Numbered from the stretch's first letter, positions 25,963-34,960 are shown. The stretch: DNA of 64,000 nt from Bin5 sp965261695 (GCA_965261695.1 OZ253474.1:3534001-3598000); one strand, 5' to 3'. The notes: a model not told the origin generated them from the sequence alone. A program made the numbers and translations.

Positions 25963-26793
25963 CTATTCCTGACGATTGACCTGGTCGACGATCTGCCTGA
26001 TAGGCGCGAGCGCGGCGCTTACATCTTGCATGGTCGGCACGCACTCAAGCCCAAGATACCCTTCGTAGCCGGCGCGTTTCGCTACCCTGAGCAGGTTCAG
26101 ATAGTTGATCTCACCGGTTCCAGGCTCATGCCGCCCGGGCACATCGGCGATATGAATGTGACGCACCAGATCGATGTCCTGGGTGAGACTGCTGATCAGG
26201 TTGCCCTCGTTGACCTGATGATGGTAGGCGTCAAACGTCATGCCGACGGCGGCACTATCCACCTCTCTCGCGATCGCCACGCCTTCCTTCCAGGAAGCAA
26301 TGAAATAGTCGGCGTGGTCCACAAGTGTGTTCAAGCATTCCACAAGCAGCAGCATCCCTTCGCCCTCGGCGATGGGCGCGACAGCTTTCAGCGCCCGAAC
26401 GATATTGTCTTTCTGGCGCCGGCGCCGGTCGCGTTGTTGCTGACTGCGTTGGTAGTCGAACCACGGCTGACCCGCCTCCAACTTCACCTCTTCGACAAGC
26501 AAGCCGAGCTGCGTGCATCCCAGTTGCCGCGCTGTGTCGCAGGTGGCGCGCACTGCGTCGGCCAGGGCCGCGCTCTGGTCTCCATCGAGCAGGCTCACTT
26601 TGGGATCAACGCTTATATTCGCGACCATCAGGCCATAGCGCCTGGTGCGTTCAACGATTGTCGGCACGTCTCGCTCCAGCCATACGCCAAATTCGAAGGC
26701 TGGCAGGTCCAGTTCCGCCACCGCGTCAATGCGGTCGACAAAGTCGCGATCGGTAAACATGAACTCGAGGTTCGCCGACAGTTCAAGCATCAT
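25963..26793 (-). CDS. hydroxypyruvate isomerase-like TIM barrel (Hyi family)
   Basis: The start is one of two adjacent ATGs (26793/26790) behind AAGGAG; a longer frame overlaps the PhyH gene and lacks barrel features. The 276-residue xylose-isomerase-like barrel has LLVECLNTLVDHADYF, with Glu metal ligand, GMTFDAYHHQVNEGNLI, with Asp and His, and the signature HIADVPGRHEPGTGEINY near the C-terminus, typical of Hyi/OtnI proteins. Expected activity is aldose-ketose or hydroxypyruvate/tartronate-semialdehyde isomerisation. The 42732 gene carries the same signature and is a paralog. It lies 53 bases after a PhyH gene. Confidence 0.85.
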   Translation of the reverse strand: MMLELSANLEFMFTDRDFVDRIDAVAELDLPAFEFGVWLERDVPTIVERTRRYGLMVANISVDPKVSLLDGDQSAALADAVRATCDTARQLGCTQLGLLVEEVKLEAGQPWFDYQRSQQQRDRRRRQKDNIVRALKAVAPIAEGEGMLLLVECLNTLVDHADYFIASWKEGVAIAREVDSAAVGMTFDAYHHQVNEGNLISSLTQDIDLVRHIHIADVPGRHEPGTGEINYLNLLRVAKRAGYEGYLGLECVPTMQDVSAALAPIRQIVDQVNRQE

Positions 26794-26846
26794 GCCGCTC
26801 CTTGGTGGGGAACCGGTCCCGTTCGTTACCCTGTTGACCGGATGAC

Positions 26847-27752
26847 TCACGATTCCGGCCGCACCCGCTCGTCGGTGATGTCGCCCGGGAAGCCCTGCAC
26901 CTCTCCATCCAGACCGGTCTGCGGGCTGGGCCAGCACTGTCCGCCCATCACCGCGAAGTGGTCGTGCATTCCGCTCAACCAGAAGAACATCTCCGCCGCG
27001 TCGTTGCAGTCGCGCGTTGGCGGTCTTGTCGTGGGTCGATCGAAGAACTCGTAGTTTGCGCTGCGCAAGTCGAAATCCGGCTCGACGATCCAGTCGCGCA
27101 CCGGTTGCGTAGTCCGCCAGTAGTTGTAGCGAAAGAGGTGTCTCTGGCCCTTGGCCGTGGATCGGGTTCGACGGTGCCAGAGATTGTACGACATAATCAG
27201 AATCGATCCGGCCGGCGCCGCGGGCGGCGCGAAAGGCACCCCTCCCCTGAGGTTGCCGTAATGACCGACCGGCGCGGAGGCGAGGTGATGCGACCCAGGC
27301 AGGACCTCGGTGGGTCCCTTTTCCATGGGCACGGCCTCGGGGTGATAGAAGACCTCCACGTAGTTCAGCTTCTTGTTATGCACGTAGTTGCCATCGCGGT
27401 GCCATCCCCCCGGCCTGGGCACCGGCGTCTCGGCACGGTGATCGCTGATGATGATTGGCAGCGTGAAATCTCTCCCCAGCAGCGAGCGTACCGCGCCGGC
27501 AGCCCACTCGTTAAGCAATACGTGCTCGACAAACCACTCCTCTTCCAACAGCGGCAGGTGAAACTCGATCTCTTTGGAGCGACGCGGCGCCTGCAACTCC
27601 GGGCGCGTCTGCACAATGTTGTTGGTGTATTCGATGACGCGCCGGTTGACCTCCTCCGGCACGACCGCGGGCAGGATCACGTAGCCTTTCTTGCAAAAAT
27701 CGAGCACCTGGGAGTCGGTCATGGTTGGGCGAATATCACTGGTTTTCTTCAT
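26847..27752 (-). CDS. PhyH family dioxygenase, small-protein-associated subfamily, copy 1
   Basis: A 301-residue Fe(II)/2-oxoglutarate-type dioxygenase with His118-x-Asp120 in GGWHRDGNY and distal His193 in YNLWHRRTRS; Arg204 in KGQRHLFRYN is the likely 2-oxoglutarate contact. It belongs to the same subfamily as the 31516 gene. Both share an N-terminal QVxDFCxKGY element, an AAGAVRSLLG segment, the RHLFxYNYWRTT strand after the second His and a DWIVxPDxD end piece. The start ATG has a near-perfect GGAGGTGAGAG site, and the small-protein gene ends only three bases upstream. The substrate is unknown. Confidence 0.85.
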   Translation of the reverse strand: MKKTSDIRPTMTDSQVLDFCKKGYVILPAVVPEEVNRRVIEYTNNIVQTRPELQAPRRSKEIEFHLPLLEEEWFVEHVLLNEWAAGAVRSLLGRDFTLPIIISDHRAETPVPRPGGWHRDGNYVHNKKLNYVEVFYHPEAVPMEKGPTEVLPGSHHLASAPVGHYGNLRGGVPFAPPAAPAGSILIMSYNLWHRRTRSTAKGQRHLFRYNYWRTTQPVRDWIVEPDFDLRSANYEFFDRPTTRPPTRDCNDAAEMFFWLSGMHDHFAVMGGQCWPSPQTGLDGEVQGFPGDITDERVRPES

Positions 27753-27755
27753 CTC

Positions 27756-28121
27756 TCACCTCCACTTCTCGAGCACGAACTCACCACCGACTTCATACGT
27801 TCGCGTTTCGTCCATCCACAAGGCCAACTCAGGGAACTTAATCACCCGCCAGCCTTGCTGTATCGCATCGACCACGGTCTTGTACGGCCAGTCCTCAGGA
27901 TCCAGCGGCCCTTCGTGCGTTTCGCCGTTTTCCAGCATCAGCATGCCGACGACTTCCGTGTTGATGGTCACCCCGTTTACGCGCAGGAACAGCAACTGCT
28001 GCCGCGGCGGCTCGTCGAGCGCGTCGAGAATCCCCCGCAAGCTGATTTCCTTCACGCCTCCTTGCGTCAAGTCCTCCAGACATCGCTCGACCAGCACTCT
28101 GATACTGTCGTAATCGGCCAT
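27756..28121 (-). CDS. small PhyH-associated protein, copy 1
   Basis: A 121-residue soluble protein; ATG 28121 is chosen over an in-frame GTG 15 bases up because GAGGGATCG sits correctly. The N-terminal half is helical. The C-terminal half carries DWPYKTVVDAI, then GWRVIKFPELAL, then GGEFVLEKW. The same pattern occurs in the 120-residue gene at 32448-32810, and each small gene lies directly upstream of a PhyH gene of one subfamily. I know no named family for it. A PhyH chaperone, activator or substrate-handling partner is inferred only from this fixed pairing. Confidence 0.75.
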   Translation of the reverse strand: MADYDSIRVLVERCLEDLTQGGVKEISLRGILDALDEPPRQQLLFLRVNGVTINTEVVGMLMLENGETHEGPLDPEDWPYKTVVDAIQQGWRVIKFPELALWMDETRTYEVGGEFVLEKWR

Positions 28122-28214
28122 GTTGCGATCCCTCACACTGTTGCCCGCTCATGTCAACCGGTGGCCCAATTTTCTAACTCGTATGGAGCCCCGACCAACC
28201 TATCCGCTATCCTG

Positions 28215-29135
28215 CTAACCGTCATACAGTTCGCCCGGTGTGTTCTCAAGGATCGTCTCGATGCGGGCGAGTTCGTCATCGCTGAAGGTTACGTCCGCGG
28301 CGGCGAGGTGATCGCGCACCTGCGCGGGATTTTTCGCTCCCACCAGCACACAACTCACCACTGGCAGCCGCAGGAGCCATCCGATCGCCATCTGCACCAG
28401 GCTGATCCCTTTGTCGGCTGCCAACGCTTGCAGCCGGTCCGCCACCTCGACATAGTGGGCGAAGCTCGCGCCCTGAAAGCGCGGCAAGCGCGCGCGTTCG
28501 TCATCGTCGGGAAAGTTGTGGCCGACCCGATAGCGCCCGGTGAGCAACCCTTTGGCCAGCGGGCTGTGCGCCAACACACCGATCCCGTTGCGCTCGCAGA
28601 AGGGCAGAGTCTCGGCCTCCACCCGCCGGTCGAGCATGTTGTAACGCGACTGATTGGTGTGGAATGGCGCCGTCTCGAAAGCCGGCTGCATATGTTCGAC
28701 GCCAAAGTTGGAAACGCCAAAGTAGCGCGTCTTGCCCTGCTCCTGGAGTCGTTCGAGCGCTTGCATCGTCTGATCGAAGGGATAGTCAGGATCCGGGTGA
28801 TGAACCTGGTAAAGATCGACATAGTCCACGTCCAGCAGACGCAAACTTTCCTCGATCGCAGCCCTGATGCCAGCCGGAGAATAGTCGCCGATCACTTTCG
28901 TGGCCAGAAAGCATCGCTCCCGGTATCCGTCCTTGAGCGCGCGGCCGAGTCGCGCCTCGCTGGGATAATACGCCTGGGCGGTATCGATCAGATTGATGCC
29001 ATTGTCGATGGCGGCTCGAGTGATGGAGATCGCCATCTGTTCGTCCATCTGGCCCATGTGGCCTCCCAACGGCCACGTGCCCAGTCCAATGACCGACACC
29101 TGCGTTCCGTCGCGGATGAGCTGCCGGTATCTCAT
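28215..29135 (-). CDS. aldo/keto reductase
   Basis: A 306-residue (alpha/beta)8 oxidoreductase starting at ATG 29135 behind GGGAG. The catalytic tetrad is complete: Asp51, Tyr56 (DTAQAY), Lys80 (LATK) and His112 (QVHHPD). VIGLGTWPLGG near the N-terminus and GVSNFGVEHM in the middle are family signatures. It reduces or oxidises carbonyl/hydroxyl groups of sugars or small aldehydes using NADPH. Its start is two bases after the GH116-like stop, so the two are co-translated, suggesting it handles the released aglycone or sugar. Confidence 0.9.
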   Translation of the reverse strand: MRYRQLIRDGTQVSVIGLGTWPLGGHMGQMDEQMAISITRAAIDNGINLIDTAQAYYPSEARLGRALKDGYRERCFLATKVIGDYSPAGIRAAIEESLRLLDVDYVDLYQVHHPDPDYPFDQTMQALERLQEQGKTRYFGVSNFGVEHMQPAFETAPFHTNQSRYNMLDRRVEAETLPFCERNGIGVLAHSPLAKGLLTGRYRVGHNFPDDDERARLPRFQGASFAHYVEVADRLQALAADKGISLVQMAIGWLLRLPVVSCVLVGAKNPAQVRDHLAAADVTFSDDELARIETILENTPGELYDG

Positions 29136-29137
29136 CT

Positions 29138-31474
29138 TCACTCCCTTCCCGCGGCGGCGCGCAGGACACGGTCCACCAGACCGCCTGGCTGAGAAGGCGC
29201 GCGCAAATCCTGCCCCAGCATTGCCGCCGGAACTGCCCATAACTGCGTGGCTATCGTGTATTCCGTGCCAAAGGCAAGTTCGCCGCCGGGACTGTCAACG
29301 ATGTTTGAGCCGTACCACGACATTCCCCGTTCGCAATGTATTTTGTGTATCATACGGCGCATCACTTCGAGGCCGAACTCCGCCTGGCCCGCATACATGT
29401 AGGCCAGACCCAGTGTAATTGGGGCATGCAGACAGATCTGGGTTGCCGGCCAGGAGTGCCAGAGATCATCGACCGATTCCAACTCTTCACCACCCGCTGA
29501 CGGGACGCCTTCGGGCGTCGTGTAATGCACAGTGCCAAGTGGCGTCGCGGCCACACAAGTTCGTTTGATCGTTTCCAGCGTTGTCGCTACTCGATCGGGG
29601 CGGAATATTCCCTCCACCCCGTGCCACCCGGCCATCCATTCCCCATCTAGCTGCACCGAGAATATATCGTCCGAACTGTCCCCGCTCTCGGTGTCCAGGT
29701 AGCGCAGATAGTAGTCACCCGTCCAGGTCTTGTTCTCTATCGAATCGCTGCCCGCACTGATCCACGCCCGGCACTGGTCGGCAAAAGGCTCGTCCCCGGC
29801 GGCCCGCGCCATCCGCTCCGCCATTCGCAGCGCCACAAGGTGCAGCCCGCCCACATGGGGCACGATGCCGGCCCAATGACTGAACTCGTACCACTCCGTC
29901 TCGAAAAAGATGTGGATATGGACGCTGACCAGCCGGTCGGGCATGGAGACGATCCCGTCAGGGCCGCGGTTCAGGTCCACCATGAACTCGATGCTCTTCT
30001 TGACCGAAGGGTAAAACTCTTGCACGAAGGCGTCATCGCCATGCAGAAGCCCGTAGCGGTCTATCAGGTCAACGAAACATGGGACGTTGGTGGTAACCTG
30101 GTATCCTGGCGTCGGGCTGGCCATCTCGCAGCCTCCCGTCCATTGCGTGATGCCGCCGAAGATGAGCGGCGGCGCGCCGTTCTCGCTCTGGTAGGCTTTC
30201 TGCCCGCGCAGCGCCGACAGCACCAGCCGCGGGAAGAAGTACACCATAGGGATGCCGCCAAAGAACGCCGTGGGCAGGCACTCCATTTGCGGACAAGAGC
30301 GCGGACTCTCGTTGATAGCGAACAGGCCGTCCTCCGGCCGGCACCACTCGCCGATCGGGGGCTCCGCCACCGCCCAAAAAGTCGTTTCGGCGTAGGTGTG
30401 CATCGTGTTGACCAGCGCCTCGCGCAGCCACGCCGGCAGCGCTTGCTCGCTGAACACGACCTCCTGCCACGCCAGCACGCGCGCCAGCAGCGTCTCGTGC
30501 TCTTCGGCCAGCACTGCCGCCGCGTCCAACGCGCTCGCATAACGCGTCGTGTGCATGTGCCTAAAGGCCCGCGGGCCGACCATAGGGTCGCCTGTGCTCA
30601 TCCAGTGCGGGCTGTACCAGGTCAGTACGTAGCGCACGGTTTCCTCTTCGCCGGGAGCCAGCGAAAAATCCACCGCGACCGAAGCTCCCGATTGGGTTTC
30701 CTCGGCCGCAGGCAAACTCTGCTCCATGCGCGCCCAGGCGGCAGCGTCCAATCCCAGTTCGCCGCCCGTTCGCACGCGGTGATCGCCGATCACCCCCAAT
30801 ACGTAGTTGCAGCGCCGCGAGCTTACACTTATCCCGCGCAGTGGTGATGAAACCTCCTGCCGCGGAAACAGATTCGCCCAGGACTCGCCCACGCTCGGGC
30901 CGAAGAAGCTGAACGCCAGCGTACCGGACTGAGGCGCGTCCGAGACGTTGCGCAGATGCACCTCAAAAACGGCCCCTGGCAGAATTGAACGGTCCACGTC
31001 ACCTGGAAGAAAGGGAGCCCATGCCCTCAGGCCGACATCGACAGGCGCGTCCGTTTCGAACTCCAGGTCCGCCACCGGGTAGTGGCCCCAATAGTGGATG
31101 TCGCGGGCCAGCCGCACGCCCGGCATCTCCAGGTCCGGCGGCGGCGGTTCATTGGCGGCGTGCCCGGCACCCTTTTCCGGGCTTTGCTGTCCGGTCGTCA
31201 GGACCCAGGCCGTCCCTCCGACGCTGAGGCCGAGAAATGGCAGGTTGAGCGCCCCGCGACGCGGCACATGCGAGTTGAAAATGCTGCACAAGCCGAAGAG
31301 GCCGCTGCTGTCGAGATCCAGACAACCTGTGTCCAGGCTGCCCAGCGGCACCCCGCACAGCGCGCGATAGGAACGCCGGTGAATGACCCCGACCGCCGGC
31401 GCGCTGTACCCTGCCGCCCGGAATTCAACCCACTCGCGCTCAGGTAAGTCGGTCGGAAACAGAGTCCTGGTCAT
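29138..31474 (-). CDS. GH116-like (DUF608/GBA2-type) glycoside hydrolase
   Basis: A 778-residue soluble protein with an N-terminal beta-sandwich (about 1-330; motif GVPLGSLDTGCLDLDSSG is typical of the GBA2 N-domain) and a C-terminal (alpha/alpha)6 barrel (about 340-770). In the barrel the strand FFPRLVLSALRGQKAY matches the glucosylceramidase family, whose members remove glucose or xylose from beta-glycosides. By eye, the segment where GH116 enzymes have the acid/base Asp (SDQxxGQW) reads SVQLDGEW here, so the acid/base may be displaced or absent. It has no secretion signal. The gene is tightly coupled to the aldo/keto reductase downstream. Confidence 0.65.
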   Translation of the reverse strand: MTRTLFPTDLPEREWVEFRAAGYSAPAVGVIHRRSYRALCGVPLGSLDTGCLDLDSSGLFGLCSIFNSHVPRRGALNLPFLGLSVGGTAWVLTTGQQSPEKGAGHAANEPPPPDLEMPGVRLARDIHYWGHYPVADLEFETDAPVDVGLRAWAPFLPGDVDRSILPGAVFEVHLRNVSDAPQSGTLAFSFFGPSVGESWANLFPRQEVSSPLRGISVSSRRCNYVLGVIGDHRVRTGGELGLDAAAWARMEQSLPAAEETQSGASVAVDFSLAPGEEETVRYVLTWYSPHWMSTGDPMVGPRAFRHMHTTRYASALDAAAVLAEEHETLLARVLAWQEVVFSEQALPAWLREALVNTMHTYAETTFWAVAEPPIGEWCRPEDGLFAINESPRSCPQMECLPTAFFGGIPMVYFFPRLVLSALRGQKAYQSENGAPPLIFGGITQWTGGCEMASPTPGYQVTTNVPCFVDLIDRYGLLHGDDAFVQEFYPSVKKSIEFMVDLNRGPDGIVSMPDRLVSVHIHIFFETEWYEFSHWAGIVPHVGGLHLVALRMAERMARAAGDEPFADQCRAWISAGSDSIENKTWTGDYYLRYLDTESGDSSDDIFSVQLDGEWMAGWHGVEGIFRPDRVATTLETIKRTCVAATPLGTVHYTTPEGVPSAGGEELESVDDLWHSWPATQICLHAPITLGLAYMYAGQAEFGLEVMRRMIHKIHCERGMSWYGSNIVDSPGGELAFGTEYTIATQLWAVPAAMLGQDLRAPSQPGGLVDRVLRAAAGRE

Positions 31475-31515
31475 AGTCTTGCCCTTGCATCTACAATAGG
31501 GTCCGATCGGCAGAA

Positions 31516-32412
31516 TCAGGCCAGTTCGGCTATGCCCGCGTCTGCAAAGCGGCGCAACCCGACGGGCAGGCCTTCCTGGTCACACAATCCCGGTTTAACC
31601 GGCGCCTCGCACGGCCAAGCGGTGCCTCCAGGGTAATCAAACGTTTCGCCGCACAACCAGCTGAACATCTCCGCCGCCGCGATGCCGCAGCGGAACTGCT
31701 CGAAGTGAGGTTCGACTTCTGACATGTCAGGCCACGAAAAATCGTGTTCGGGATCGACGATCCAGTCGCGACGCGGGTCAGTCGTTCGCCAGTAGTTGTA
31801 CTTGAAAAGATGACGCACGCCTGGAACCGTATTCCGGCCCCTTCGATGCCAGATTGGATAGGCCGTGATGATGATAGTGCCCGCAGGTGATGCCGTCGAC
31901 CTGGCAATCTTCACACTGCGGATGTGCCCCATGTAGTTGGCCTTGCTGCGTATGAAGTGTGAGCCTGGGATCACCTCAGTCGGCCCCATTTCGGGCGGCG
32001 TGTCCTGTGGGTAATAGAACACCTGGAGGTAATCCAGCCGGTAGTTGTAAATCGACCCGCCGTCGCGGTGCCAGTCCTGTGGCGGCAACGGGCCATCGGC
32101 GCGGTGGTTGCAAAGCGTCTGCGGCAGCTTGAAATTCGCGCCCAGCAAGGAGCGGACGGCGCCGGCTGCCTGTGGGTTCTTGAATATGCCCTCGACGAAC
32201 CACTCTTCCGTCAGCAGCTCAAGCGGTTGATGACTGGTATGTTCCTCAGCAAAGGCAAGCATGCGCTGGTTGACCTCGTCGTCGACCACCCCTTCGAGCA
32301 TCAGGTAGCCCTTGCGACAGAAATCAAAGACCTGCGCGTCATTCAGGGTCGGCTCGCAGTCGTAGGGCAGTCCGTAGCGCGCCGGCGGCAAATCAGTCCT
32401 GTTCGTCTCCAT
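31516..32412 (-). CDS. PhyH family dioxygenase, small-protein-associated subfamily, copy 2
   Basis: The start is ATG 32412 with AAGGAGG seven bases upstream; earlier in-frame ATGs lie inside that site or the preceding spacer. The 298-residue product has His115-x-Asp117 in DWHRDGGSI and distal His189 in PIWHRRGRN, with the RHLFKYNYWRTT strand following. It is a clear paralog of the 26847 gene, sharing QVFDFCRKGY, AAGAVRSLLG and DWIVDPEHD. It comes after its own copy of the small partner gene (35-base gap) and before the GH116-like gene. The role is inferred as hydroxylation of a sugar-related substrate. Confidence 0.85.
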   Translation of the reverse strand: METNRTDLPPARYGLPYDCEPTLNDAQVFDFCRKGYLMLEGVVDDEVNQRMLAFAEEHTSHQPLELLTEEWFVEGIFKNPQAAGAVRSLLGANFKLPQTLCNHRADGPLPPQDWHRDGGSIYNYRLDYLQVFYYPQDTPPEMGPTEVIPGSHFIRSKANYMGHIRSVKIARSTASPAGTIIITAYPIWHRRGRNTVPGVRHLFKYNYWRTTDPRRDWIVDPEHDFSWPDMSEVEPHFEQFRCGIAAAEMFSWLCGETFDYPGGTAWPCEAPVKPGLCDQEGLPVGLRRFADAGIAELA

Positions 32413-32447
32413 CAAAACGCCTCCTTGCATGTTTCGAATCGCCAACT

Positions 32448-32810
32448 CTATTTCTCGAGGATGAATTCGCAGCCAAAGCCGAATGTCTTATCTTCCTGGA
32501 GCAGCAGTGCCAATTCGGGGAATTTGACCACCCGCCAGCCGTCTGCCATGGCTTCGAGCACGGTGCCATAGGGCCACTCGTCGGGGTCGTCCGGCGCTTC
32601 GAGTATTTGGCCGTTTTCGACCAGCGCCATGCCGAGCACATCGGAGTCTACGCCCGTTGTACTCGTCTGCAGATACAGCAGCCGCTGGCTCTGCCTCGCG
32701 TCGGCGCCGTTGTCATGCAGGCGATTCAACGCCTGCTGCAGGTCCTCCTCCGCCAGCGTGCCGGCGTGCAGCTTGGCAAGCCACTGTTCGATCAGTTGTT
32801 TGGTTGTCAT
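32448..32810 (-). CDS. small PhyH-associated protein, copy 2
   Basis: A 120-residue protein starting at ATG 32810, with GAGG about ten bases upstream; a longer frame to 33197 is only the shadow of the SUMF1-like gene. It shares EWPYGTVLEAM, GWRVVKFPELAL and CEFILEK with copy 1, while the N-terminal helices are diverged. The central DVLGMALVENG segment matches EVVGMLMLENG of copy 1. It sits directly upstream of a same-subfamily PhyH gene, as copy 1 does. No family name is known to me. Confidence 0.75.
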   Translation of the reverse strand: MTTKQLIEQWLAKLHAGTLAEEDLQQALNRLHDNGADARQSQRLLYLQTSTTGVDSDVLGMALVENGQILEAPDDPDEWPYGTVLEAMADGWRVVKFPELALLLQEDKTFGFGCEFILEK

Positions 32811-32853
32811 CAGGGTTGACCTCAATCGGTTAGGAAGAGCGGCTGCGGTCACT

Positions 32854-33870
32854 CTACTCACTATCTTTGGCGCAACGGATTCCCATGAAGTTGTGCTTGT
32901 AGTTGGCGTGATCTCCGGCGCGCCAGGCGCCGCGCACCTCAAACGGATTGGAGTTCCACGAACCGCCGCGCTCGACCTGGTTTCCTCCCGGCGACGTAGA
33001 TGGCCCGGTTGGATTCTGCGCAGGCGACTCGCTGTAATACTCGCTGTCGTACAGGTCCGCCGTCCACTCACGCACGTTGCCGGCAAGGTCCAGCGCGCCG
33101 CACCAACTGGCTCCTTGCGGGTAGTTTCCCACCGGCGCGGTGTCGGCGAACCCGTCGTCGGTCGTCTCGTCCGCCCAGGCCAAGTCGCAACTGGCATCGC
33201 AGTAGTTCAGCCGCGTCCCGTCGAACTCGTTGCCCCAGGGAAAGAGCAGGCCCTCCGGCCCGCGCGCCGCGTACTCCCACTCCGCCTCCGTCGGCAGCCG
33301 CGCACCGACAAACTCGCAGTAGATCCTCGCGTCGCGCAGCGTGCTCCAGATTACCGGATAATCGTCGAACGAACTGTCGTCGAAATATGAATCGCGCGTC
33401 GCTGAACTCCTCTTTCTCGGTGGATTGCAGACGCCTGCCTCCAGGCACTGCCGGTACTGGGCGTTGGTCACCTCGGTCCGGTCAAGCCAGAAACTGTCCA
33501 ACGCCACCTTGTGCGCCGGCTGCTCCTTGTCGAGATACTGCCGCACGCAGGGGACACCGTAAGTTTCGCACAGTTCCAGGGCGGTGTCCACCCCGCTGTC
33601 GTCGCTGCCCATCTGGAATTCGCCCGCCGGCACCCAGACCATCTCCATCCCATCCGCGACGCGCGTCCACGGCTCGGGTTCGGCGGTAGGTGTCTCGGGT
33701 TCGGCGGTAGGTGTCTCGGGTTCGGCGGTAGGCGTCTCGATTTCGGCGGTAGGCGTCTTGGGTTCGGCGGCTGGCGTCTTGGGTTCGGCGGCTGGCGGCG
33801 CGGGCACACAGCCGGTTACGCCGAGAACCAGGCAGCACGCGCAAATGAACAGAGTAAAACGTTGTTGCAT
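32854..33870 (-). CDS. SUMF1/FGE-sulfatase-domain lipoprotein
   Basis: A 338-residue lipoprotein starting at ATG 33870. The leader ends in LGVTGC, and a Pro/Thr/Glu spacer made of about six copies of a TPTAEPE-like unit follows (18-base DNA repeat around 33665-33790). The C-terminal C-type-lectin-like SUMF1 domain has WVPAGEFQMGSDDSG, RLPTEAEWEYAARGP, FPWGNEFDG and GNVREWTADLY. The paired Cys motif that binds copper in true formylglycine-generating enzymes is not seen in the corresponding HANYKHNFMGIRCA stretch. It is therefore probably not a sulfatase activator but a surface protein or another SUMF1-fold enzyme. It lies between the importer and the first cassette. Confidence 0.8.
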   Translation of the reverse strand: MQQRFTLFICACCLVLGVTGCVPAPPAAEPKTPAAEPKTPTAEIETPTAEPETPTAEPETPTAEPEPWTRVADGMEMVWVPAGEFQMGSDDSGVDTALELCETYGVPCVRQYLDKEQPAHKVALDSFWLDRTEVTNAQYRQCLEAGVCNPPRKRSSATRDSYFDDSSFDDYPVIWSTLRDARIYCEFVGARLPTEAEWEYAARGPEGLLFPWGNEFDGTRLNYCDASCDLAWADETTDDGFADTAPVGNYPQGASWCGALDLAGNVREWTADLYDSEYYSESPAQNPTGPSTSPGGNQVERGGSWNSNPFEVRGAWRAGDHANYKHNFMGIRCAKDSE

Positions 33871-34015
33871 CGTTAGGCCTTTCCGGCGAGCGTAAAGCCC
33901 CTGTGACACAAGGGCCCAGCCTGCAGCCCGCATTTTGCGTACGGGGCAAACTATGGGGCCAGACTCGCCTGATTTCAGGAAAACTGCATCCCACTCGTCC
34001 CGTTTCTGATCCGAA

Positions 34016-34906
34016 TCAGTTCGCGCTCAAGCCGGTTAGGGTAACGCCTTCGGTAATGTAGCGTTGGAACACGAAAAACACCGCCAGTACCGGAATGAAG
34101 GCGATCGCGTCGCCCGCCAGAGCGATGCCCTCCTCACTAAGCCCGACAGCCCCGCCGGTTCTGACCATGCCGGGTTGACGAATGAGTGTGGCCAGCGCAA
34201 CCGGTATCGTCCGCATCTCAGTCTCGTTTGTGATGAGCAGGGGCCAGAAGAAGCTCCCCCAGCTCCAGATGAAGGTGAAGATGGCCAGCGCGCCGACCGC
34301 CGGCAACATGAGAGGCAGTGCGATCTGGGAAAAAATGCGGACTTCGCTGGCGCCGTCCGCACGCGCGGCGTCGATCAGATCGTCGGGAATCGTATGCACG
34401 AACTGGCGGAAGAGAAAAACGCCGAAGCCGGAGAAGAGGTGGGGGACGATGAGACCCTGGTAAGTGTCCATCCACCCCCAACTGACGATCATCACAAAAA
34501 GCGGAACCACGGTGACGAAGAACGGGATCATCATGGTCCACAAAATCATAAAGAAGACGACCTCTCGACCGGGAAACTCGAATTTACCCAGGATGTATCC
34601 CGCGACCGCGCTCATTAGAACCTGCCCTGCCACTATCGCGCTGGTCGAAAACAGGCTGTTGAAGTACATCCGCGCAATCGGGAAGCGCTCAAAGAGGACG
34701 AGAAAGTTGCCGAGAAACAACTCCTTGGGAATAAACGTCGGCGGTATCGTCTTCAGATCCCAGATCGGCCTGAACGCGCCCAAAAGCGCGAAAATCAGAG
34801 GGCTGACAACCAGGGCAGCACACAGCGTCAGCACGGTGTAGCTGATGAACACCGGCAGAACCGATTCCCTGCGCTGATATAACCGTACAAACGCCGCAAC
34901 GCGCAT
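34016..34906 (-). CDS. ABC sugar transporter permease, MalG type
   Basis: A 296-residue inner-membrane protein with six predicted helices; the first is VFISYTVLTLCAALVVSPLI. The EAA loop DAARADGASEVRIFSQIALPLMLPA, which docks to the ATPase, is intact, and the WPLLITNETEMRTIPVAL segment is typical of CUT1 sugar permeases. The start ATG follows GGAGGTCC. It pairs with the 34961 product to import a mono- or oligosaccharide presented by the 35976 binding protein. No ATPase gene accompanies it; CUT1 systems often share one encoded elsewhere. Confidence 0.92.
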   Translation of the reverse strand: MRVAAFVRLYQRRESVLPVFISYTVLTLCAALVVSPLIFALLGAFRPIWDLKTIPPTFIPKELFLGNFLVLFERFPIARMYFNSLFSTSAIVAGQVLMSAVAGYILGKFEFPGREVVFFMILWTMMIPFFVTVVPLFVMIVSWGWMDTYQGLIVPHLFSGFGVFLFRQFVHTIPDDLIDAARADGASEVRIFSQIALPLMLPAVGALAIFTFIWSWGSFFWPLLITNETEMRTIPVALATLIRQPGMVRTGGAVGLSEEGIALAGDAIAFIPVLAVFFVFQRYITEGVTLTGLSAN

Positions 34907-34960
34907 CTTGGTGGACCTCCAACCCTCGCCGAATCTTTGCCGAGCACCGCAGTCAGCCGG

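Noticed and set aside
26958..29192. 744-codon plus-strand frame
   Set aside because: Antisense to PhyH, small protein and aldo/keto reductase genes, with no domain-like motifs.
32811..33197. N-terminal extension of the small PhyH-associated protein to 249 codons
   Set aside because: The extra 129 residues are the shadow of the SUMF1-like gene on the same strand; ATG 32810 matches copy 1 in length.
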